This document shows, in pieces, positions 1-5,600 of a DNA stretch of 5,968 nucleotides. Location: the NCBI RefSeq assembly GCF_039793925.1, contig NZ_JBAMME010000222.1, positions 1 to 5,968 of the forward strand, in the 5' to 3' direction. The notes beneath the pieces were generated by a model, which was not told the DNA's origin, did not search any database, and was given only the letters and a program-made list of their open reading frames with translations. This stretch comes from Thermogutta sp039793925 (GTDB lineage Bacteria > Planctomycetota > Planctomycetia > Pirellulales > Thermoguttaceae). A program made the position numbers and the translations under genes. Each line of letters starts with the position of its first letter. The stretch's first letter is position 1.

Positions 1-12
1 TATGCCGCCCAA
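1..12 (-). mobile_element. first bases of a fourth gene cassette (cut by window edge)
   Basis: Integron recombination cuts between the G and the TT of the GTTRRRY core box. On the minus strand this box is GTTGGGC, read from 13 down to 7, so the next cassette starts at position 12 with TTGGGCGGCATA. Only 12 bases are visible, so nothing can be said about its gene. The call rests wholly on the attC site at 7..89. Confidence 0.6.
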
Positions 13-89
13 CGGCACCGAGCTCAGCCGCTGCGACCGAGGCGGCGCAAGCCGCCGAGGGAGCAGTCGGCTGGAGCGAGATGTTGGGC
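7..89 (-). repeat. attC: attC recombination site, 83 bp, end of the 634-aa-protein cassette
   Basis: Read on the minus strand, the site opens with R'' box GCCCAAC (89 to 83) and closes with R' box GTTGGGC (13 to 7), a perfect inverted pair. The inner arms contain CTCCAGCCGACTGC on one side and GCAGCGGCTGAGC on the other. They pair except for two extrahelical bases, seen on the plus strand as T at 67 and G at 74. An inner hairpin (GGCGGC, loop TTGC, GCCGCC) caps the structure. The G and T extrahelical bases on the folded strand are the hallmark that integron integrases read, and they lie on the plus strand, so the attC top strand is minus, in line with the gene upstream. Its arms are nearly identical to those of the site at 2579..2648. 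The preceding stop codon is only 10 bases away, typical of cassettes. Confidence 0.9.
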
Positions 90-99
90 GGCCTGTGAA

Positions 100-2004
100 T
101 CACTCCACAAATTTGCGGAAACGCCTCACAGCCAATACAAAAAGCGGTAGCATTATCAAACCGAGTGATACGCCGCATACACCAGTTGGTCGGCTAGTGG
201 TTGGTGGGGATGCTGTGGGCGTTTCCAATGCACGCAACATTTCAGCCGTGCCAGAATACACCTCGTCAGGGTTTCCATCATTATTCGTGTCAATGACAAG
301 CTGGGGTTGAGGCTCTTTTAGATCGACCTGAGCCCTGTCTCCGTCAGAAACAGAAACATTGGAATAAGTAAACTCTCGTCCTGATTGACCCTCAATGAGA
401 GTCACCCCTACAGATCCATCTCCCGTGGCTTGTAACGAAATGGTAATGTTCGGATCGGCAGGGTAGATCACATACTTATCCCCTTCCCATTCAATCACCC
501 GTGAGTCGGGTATTTCGGTAACCACTTCATCATCAGAAACAAAACCCGCGCGCTGACCAGCAGCATTTGTAACCAGAATTGTCATGGGGGAATGTACACC
601 ACTAACGCTGATAGGCACTCCTTGCCTGTTAAACTCTCTAACCAATTGCCACATCCAATTTACAGGATCCTCGCAAACTTGTAATGCATCCGTATCGAAG
701 ACTCCCCAAATCCCAGTAATGATTTTCCCTATCGAACCCAAAATGGCCCGGCCAAGTATCTTTACAAATCCTTTTGCCAGCGGAGGAACTGCACATGCAA
801 TATCACCATCTTCGCATCTTGCAACCTGCAACCCAGCGGTAACAGCGTCCAGCAAATCTTTGCCGATATCTGAGGAAAAAGGACCTATCAACTTATTTAC
901 TATCACAGAAGTACAACTCAATCCGCTCAACCCAGGGTTGATAGTTAATCTCCCCTCCCCCCTAAGTTCGGATTGCTGCTGTATGTCAGGTTGAAGGCTC
1001 ACTACGACCACGCCGTTTGACACAGCTGTTTTAAACCGAACTTTCACTGTTAACAGCCATTTCTCAAAATTAACCTGTTCGCCTTCTACTACTGGAGAAA
1101 TGAACGAAGCATCTCCTTTGGAGAAAGAATGCCTGTCTATAACTTCTCCGCTCTCATTTTCCAGGATGACTTCCCCCGTGTACTGCCAAAACGGCTGATT
1201 AAGTGGTGCTCCTCTGTTCTCAATAACCATCGTTATTCTTACCATTTCGGATACAGAGACTTGAGATGGTCCTATCTGAATGTCGGACACTTCCAGCACG
1301 GGGGCAGAGAAAGCGGTAGGAGTGGGAAGAGAAGTGGAAATAGGAGGGATGGTTGGAAGTATTGGTGTGGGCACAGAAGTAGGCGTAGCTGAAGTGATGG
1401 GCACGCAGCTTTCAACAACCTCCATACGGGTAGCGATTACAAGAGGATAAGCGGGATCAAGCGAGAAGGAGGGATCATAAAGCATGACAGACTGCCCCAC
1501 GAGAGCTCCCAAGTCTGAATTGGGCACACTAACAATGTCTACCAACCAAATGTCTGATTGATCCCAAGGTCTAAATCCCCAAGCAACATCACTTCCATAG
1601 CTCCATTCGCCGCAAACTGTTGTGGTCGTGCAACTGTCAACTAATCCGATCCGAGAGAACCCGACCAGTAATTTCTGGTCAGGATAACCATACGTTGCAG
1701 CTCCATTAGGGTCAAACTGCGGATCATAAATCCTGATGAAACTGCCATTAAGAGAGTCAAAATCCAAGTTCCACCAATCAGGAAAGGCGAGTGGGTCTAT
1801 CCACCAAGATTGAGATTCTGTTGAGGGCATAAACGTGATGTAGTAATGTACTCCATCGCTCCCAATTAACAATTGTCCACAAATGATATTTGGTGTGTTT
1901 GATACGTAAGCTGGAGCAGAAATAGAGGTTGGTAAAGTAAGGGTTGGCGACAACAGAATAAAAAGCGTAAATAGGTAAGTAAATGTGCGACTTTTGGGTA
2001 CCAT
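100..2004 (-). CDS. secreted, probably C-terminally anchored protein of unknown function (634 aa)
   Basis: I do not recognise the family. The ATG at 2004 was chosen because AAAGGAGGT sits 6 bases before it and a signal peptide follows directly; the frame runs open further upstream only because it reads through the attC. Residues 1-31 form a signal peptide (Lys4, Arg6, hydrophobic core about 8-20, likely cleavage near Ser-Ala at 29-30). Residues 42-125 and 131-200 are a diverged tandem duplication: each starts Cys-Gly, has a GSD then a Trp-rich stretch, contains YDPxF, and ends D/E-Ser-Cys. A Thr/Pro linker follows (about 201-235), then a CARDB/Ig-like beta domain (236-340). Next is a Cys-containing, partly helical region (361-460), a beta-sandwich-like region (465-540), and a DTNNDGNPDEV stretch (572-582) resembling a calcium loop. 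The tail (603-634) is Pro/Thr, then Cys610-Gly, a hydrophobic span and RRFRK, the layout of a C-terminal sorting or anchor signal. Eight Cys precede Cys610, fitting disulfide pairs. Surface adhesion or binding is a guess. Confidence 0.88.
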   Translation of the reverse strand: MVPKSRTFTYLFTLFILLSPTLTLPTSISAPAYVSNTPNIICGQLLIGSDGVHYYITFMPSTESQSWWIDPLAFPDWWNLDFDSLNGSFIRIYDPQFDPNGAATYGYPDQKLLVGFSRIGLVDSCTTTTVCGEWSYGSDVAWGFRPWDQSDIWLVDIVSVPNSDLGALVGQSVMLYDPSFSLDPAYPLVIATRMEVVESCVPITSATPTSVPTPILPTIPPISTSLPTPTAFSAPVLEVSDIQIGPSQVSVSEMVRITMVIENRGAPLNQPFWQYTGEVILENESGEVIDRHSFSKGDASFISPVVEGEQVNFEKWLLTVKVRFKTAVSNGVVVVSLQPDIQQQSELRGEGRLTINPGLSGLSCTSVIVNKLIGPFSSDIGKDLLDAVTAGLQVARCEDGDIACAVPPLAKGFVKILGRAILGSIGKIITGIWGVFDTDALQVCEDPVNWMWQLVREFNRQGVPISVSGVHSPMTILVTNAAGQRAGFVSDDEVVTEIPDSRVIEWEGDKYVIYPADPNITISLQATGDGSVGVTLIEGQSGREFTYSNVSVSDGDRAQVDLKEPQPQLVIDTNNDGNPDEVYSGTAEMLRALETPTASPPTTSRPTGVCGVSLGLIMLPLFVLAVRRFRKFVE

Positions 2005-2010
2005 TTCTCC

Positions 2011-2019
2011 ACCTCCTTT
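2011..2019 (-). promoter_or_regulatory. strong Shine-Dalgarno sequence deciding the start of the 634-aa gene
   Basis: The minus strand reads AAAGGAGGT here, a near-perfect match to the anti-Shine-Dalgarno, followed by GGAGAA and then ATG at 2004 (6-base spacing). It decides between this ATG and a start 39 codons upstream whose codons are simply attC sequence. It lies 19 bases inside the cassette edge, so the cassette carries its own translation signal wherever it inserts. Confidence 0.9.
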
Positions 2020-2032
2020 GTGAACTGGTTCC

Positions 2033-2104
2033 GCCCAACGAGTTGCGCCTAAGCCGCGCCGCGGAGCGCAGCGGAGCGGCGTCGGCTTGAGGCGCTTGTT
2101 AGGC
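2033..2104 (-). repeat. attC: attC recombination site, 72 bp, end of the gene-less cassette; different subfamily
   Basis: On the minus strand: R'' GCCTAAC (2104 to 2098), then AAGCGCCTCAAGCCGACGCC and onward, a variable terminal part, GGCGCGGCTTAGGCGC, and R' GTTGGGC (2039 to 2033). GCGCCTCAAGCCG pairs with CGGCTTAGGCGC apart from one extra C, and AAGCCGACGCCGC pairs with GCGGCGCGGCTT apart from one extra A. On the plus (folded) strand these are the extrahelical G at 2089 and T at 2082. The CAAGCCGACGCCGC arm resembles the well-known attC sites of aadA-type and proteobacterial soil cassettes, unlike the two other sites here. R'' and R' differ at one base, because R' belongs to the next cassette. 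Confidence 0.92.
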
Positions 2105-2584
2105 CCGGTTCTCCTGAGCACGCACCCCCACCCAGGACGGACGCGCCCCCACTCGCCGACCGCCTACCCCTCTGCACCCAACCTCCCATCCCCCAACCAC
2201 CACGCCGCCTTCACCACCCCACCGACAACCAGCCCCTCGCCCTCAACCCGTCACCCCCATCAGCACCAACCCGCTCACCCTACCGCTCACCTCGTACCCG
2301 CTACCCCATCGCCTACCAGCCTCAACCTCAACCACCCTCTCCCTCGCCGCAGGAGACCACCGCGCTCCCGACCGCGGCTCTCGCTCCCCGGCTCCATCAC
2401 CTACCCAGACCGCGACGCCCCCCCGCCGCCTTCTCTCCGCGCGCTCCCACCTGCGCCACGGGCCTCACCCGCTGCGGGCGACCCTGCCCCCCAATCGGCC
2501 CCACCGGCCCGACCAACCCCATCACCAAGACAGAGACCCGCCCGCCTGTTCACCTGCTCACCAAACCCTGGGGCAAGGGCCTAA
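2039..2584 (-). mobile_element. integron cassette with no credible gene, 546 bp, extreme strand bias
   Basis: The cassette begins with TTAGGCCCTTGC at 2584 and ends with the G of the R' box at 2039. Its start TTAGGC matches its own R'' box GCCTAAC, so it forms a coherent excisable unit. Between the two attC sites (2105..2578, 474 bp) I find no gene. No minus-strand frame is long or has a ribosome binding site. The long plus-strand frame there starts and stops inside attC sequence and encodes a Pro/His/Ser-rich low-complexity string. Composition is striking: 2161..2220 has 38 C and 4 G on the plus strand, and 2221..2280 has 35 C and 6 G, so the transcribed strand in array direction is strongly G-rich. 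No AT-rich -10 element is evident. It could be a non-coding cassette, a decayed one, or one producing a structured RNA; none of these is shown. Confidence 0.8.
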
Positions 2585-2648
2585 CGGCACCGAGCTCAGC
2601 CGCGGCGAAGCCGCCGAGGGAGCAGTCGGCTGCAGCGAGAGGTTGGGC
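2579..2648 (-). repeat. attC: attC recombination site, 70 bp, end of the large multidomain-protein cassette
   Basis: On the minus strand: R'' GCCCAAC (2648 to 2642), arm CTCGCTGCAGCCGACTGC, an inner hairpin CGGCG-GCTT-CGCCG, return arm CGGCTGAGCTCGGTGCC, and R' GTTAGGC (2585 to 2579). The arms pair except for the extrahelical bases, on the plus strand T at 2626 and C at 2633 (where the other two sites have G). It is almost identical to 7..89 apart from a shorter terminal loop (13 bases fewer), the C/G change and one base beside the core box. R'' and R' mismatch at one position because R' was supplied by the following cassette. The stop codon of the large gene lies 16 bases before it. Confidence 0.9.
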
Positions 2649-5600
2649 GGCATGCCCATCTTGTTTATCTGCCCCTAAGTACAACAGGTAGGTAGGAGTG
2701 ATAAATGGGTCGATCTGGCGTGATGGATAGCCCGTACGCTGTGGTGCAACCATAGGCATACGGGTCCCAGTGCTCCACCTTGATGTAATACATACCCGCC
2801 ATTGGTGCTTGCCAGATCAAACGCGATGCTGGCCAGTTGTTGGGATCGTCATCGTTACTATCTATTAGTGTGGTACCGTTGCGATCGTAAAGATAGAGGA
2901 CCGTATCAGCGTGACCGCCAGTATTAGTGGTTACCAGTGTGTAAGTGATTCCTGGCAGAGCGATGAACTTCATCCAATCTTGATCGCGCTCAATGTGGAA
3001 GTTATGCATTTGCCATGTTCCATCGGTTTCTATCGGACGTGCGTTAGCAGGCACATTATCCGCTTCGTAAGAATCAGCCGCTACTGTGCATGTTTGCACA
3101 GTATATGAGATTTCGTTACTGTAGTTTCCTATATTTCCAGCATGGTCGTAAGCCCGCGCCCGGAAATGATAGGTATGCCCATTCTGACCAACAAAGCGGT
3201 AGTACGTGTCCGTTGTACCTGTTATCAGGTCTATCCAGGCACCACTCGCACCATCCCGATACTGAATGTCGTAACTGGCAACACCAGACAGGCTGTCTGA
3301 GCCCCACCACCACACGTGAAAATCGCGGAAGGGAGCGTCACCGTACATTGAACTCACACCGACTTCAGTAGTGGGTGCTGTGCGATCAATGCCAAGGTCC
3401 CATGTGCCTGCTCCCGTCCAGTTACCAACCCAGTCAAAGGCCCAGATGTAGAAAGCGCCGCCGCTCTGCTCAGGAAGAGCGCCGGTTTCAAAATTCCAAC
3501 TCCAGCCATCCCGACCGTCGTTGTCTGCACCCAGCCATATCCAATCAGAATTCTCCCAATCCGCACTATGCCACAGAAACTCCACGCGGTTGATCCCATC
3601 ATTATCGGTTGCGTCCACACTAATCGCCTCTGTAACAGGGTTCATCCACTCACCGTTGCTGGGCGATGTAATCTCAGCGGAGGGGTTGGAGTCGTCGCTC
3701 AACAAACGAACAGTATAGAAATAATTGGTGCCGCCTACTGACGGGTGGTTCAATGCTTTAACTCTGATGTAATAGGTCCCATCATGAGGCAGCTGATAAC
3801 CGAGATGCGAATCGGTTACCTCGCCCAAGATTTCATCATCATTTTGGCTCAAAACGCTAGTCCCATCAGTGTCTATCAGGAAGATGTAGGGATCAAGCCA
3901 TGAATCATAAATGGCAGCATCTATGTTTATGACGACCTTGTCACCTGCCAAACCGGTGAATTGGTAGAAATCGTAATCTCCTCCAGGGCAGATATCGCCG
4001 CTGATAGCCTGACCATAGGCGATGGTCGTGGCTTGGGCTGGGTTATTGTTAGGCTCGTGAATGTCGGCGCATGAGGGTGGCGGTGTGCTGGAGATATCAA
4101 AGTCATCTATATACCATCCACCATAGGCGTTCCACAAGGCGTCAATCGTGTCAAAATGAAAGCGCACCTGGATAGTATGGCCTGCATATTCCGATAAATC
4201 AATAACCGGGCTTTGCAGCCACCACATCATTGGATCATCTGAGAGCTGTAGCACGTTGGTAAACTCTCCGCCGTCAACTGAGATCTGCACCCACCGTTGA
4301 TCCCAATCCGGCCCTTGCGTTTCAGTTTCATAACGATACCAGAAGCGCAGGTAATAACCAGTTGATGGAATATAGATGGGGGGTGAAGTTAATCCACCAG
4401 AATTAGCTGCGCCGGTGTCATAATCCCCGGTCGCGTCTTGACCGTACCAGTATGCATGTGAAGAGCCGTTATGACCAATATAGGGAGACTCCACCAAATG
4501 CCACAGCCCTGTAGCAGTCCACATGGAAGAGCCGTTTTCCATGTCATCGGTAAATGGAGCGGTGGGAATCCAGAAGAAAGTTTGCTGCCACACATTGTTA
4601 GTTTCATCCGACTCTGCAACTGTATTATCTGGGTCAACCACAAGGCGTACTGTGTGCCACCCAGGCATTGTAATCGTCTCTGCCCAGTCATCAAATCCAC
4701 CGACCCATCCGGGATAAAAATCGGGTTGAGGGTAACGTACATAGCGAATACTATCCACCCAGAGTTCGACATAAAATGTACCAGGGGCAACACTGCCACC
4801 GCTATTGATAAAGTGCCAGTCAAAATAGGTGGTCTGTCCGGCATATAACGTGTTGACCGCCTGGGTGCCCTGGATGGACGAGGGCACTACCGGGTATGGG
4901 TAACCAGAGGGAGCATAGGGCCTCAAGTCAGGTTGGGGCGGAGGGCACGGTGGCGTAGTGACGTTAACCGTATTGCTGGGGTCGGATTCTATGCCATCGC
5001 GAAATGCTTTTACATAGTAAGAATATGAGGTATTACCGCTCAGACCCGCATCCTGGTAACTGGTACTGTTCATCCCTACCTGGCCCACATAGGACCCGTT
5101 CCGAAAAATTCGGTAGCCCTCTTCGTTCCCAGAATTATCCACCCAGTAAAGGTCAACCTGACTGCAAGAGGCAGTCTGCGCGCTCAGGTTAGAGGGCGCG
5201 GCCGGCTTTACGGTGAACGTCCAGGTACTGCTCCAGCCGCTCTCGCCGGCGCCGTTTCGAGCCTTCACGTGCCAGGAGTAGGTGTAACCAGCCCATTGAG
5301 GCCCCAGACTCTTGTACGGCTCGCTTTGCCAGCCAAAAGTCAGGGTGCCACCAGGGCCTCCCCAGACTTCGCCATAGTATTCGTTGCCGGTGGATGACCA
5401 AGCCAGGTTAATGGGAGTGCCTTCAATGAAAGATGAACCGTTTGCAGGTGCCTGTGGTTGAGGTGGGGCAGGAGGCTGAGCGCGCAGTTGCACTTTGACC
5501 GAGGAAACCGAGTTTGCGCCGATATAATTATCGCCCAGGTTGGAATCATCGCCGGTGAAGGTCTCGGAGCGTCCCTGGTAGTTGTCGTGCTCGTATAGAA

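Larger units (their letters stand above)
13..2038 (-). mobile_element. integron gene cassette, 2026 bp, one secreted-protein gene
   Basis: The unit is bounded by two core-box cut points: it begins with TTGGGCGGAACC at 2038 and ends with the G of GTTGGGC at 13. It contains one gene on the minus strand, a leader of 19 bases before the ribosome binding site, and its own attC. The starting TTGGGC is the complement of its own R'' box (GCCCAAC), so the excised circle would carry a perfectly paired R''/R', as expected for one mobile unit. The leader is too short to hold an obvious promoter, so expression probably depends on transcription from upstream in the array. At about 2 kb it is larger than most known cassettes. 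Confidence 0.85.

Noticed and set aside
100..994. Plus-strand frames opposite the two large genes (for example 584..994, 4471..4848)
   Set aside because: They lack ribosome binding sites and recognisable domains and lie entirely antisense to genes with clear protein architecture.
2005..2121. Upstream start adding 39 residues to the 634-residue protein
   Set aside because: The extension translates the attC site, crosses the cassette boundary, and would bury the signal peptide; the ATG at 2004 has a strong ribosome binding site.
2397..2522. 41-residue minus-strand frame in the gene-less cassette (starts MGLVGPVGPIGG)
   Set aside because: It is in array sense and starts at ATG, but has no Shine-Dalgarno sequence. 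Its Gly/Arg/Pro-rich make-up is what random G-rich sequence gives; the collagen-like look is probably chance.
2101..2578. G-quadruplex array on the minus strand of the gene-less cassette
   Set aside because: There are many G runs, but I could not find four runs of three or more with loops of seven or fewer; the bias is real but a canonical quadruplex is not shown.
2087..2584. 165-codon plus-strand open frame across the gene-less cassette
   Set aside because: It starts at a TTG inside one attC and its TAA stop is part of the core box of the other. There is no ribosome binding site, and the product is a Pro/His/Ser/Arg low-complexity string explained by the C-rich composition.
7..2648. The palindromic repeats as ordinary transcription terminators, REP elements or transposon ends
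   Set aside because: They lack a U-run after the stem, carry conserved RYYYAAC/GTTRRRY boxes and matched extrahelical bases, and sit at gene ends in a single orientation; no transposase or target-site duplications are seen.
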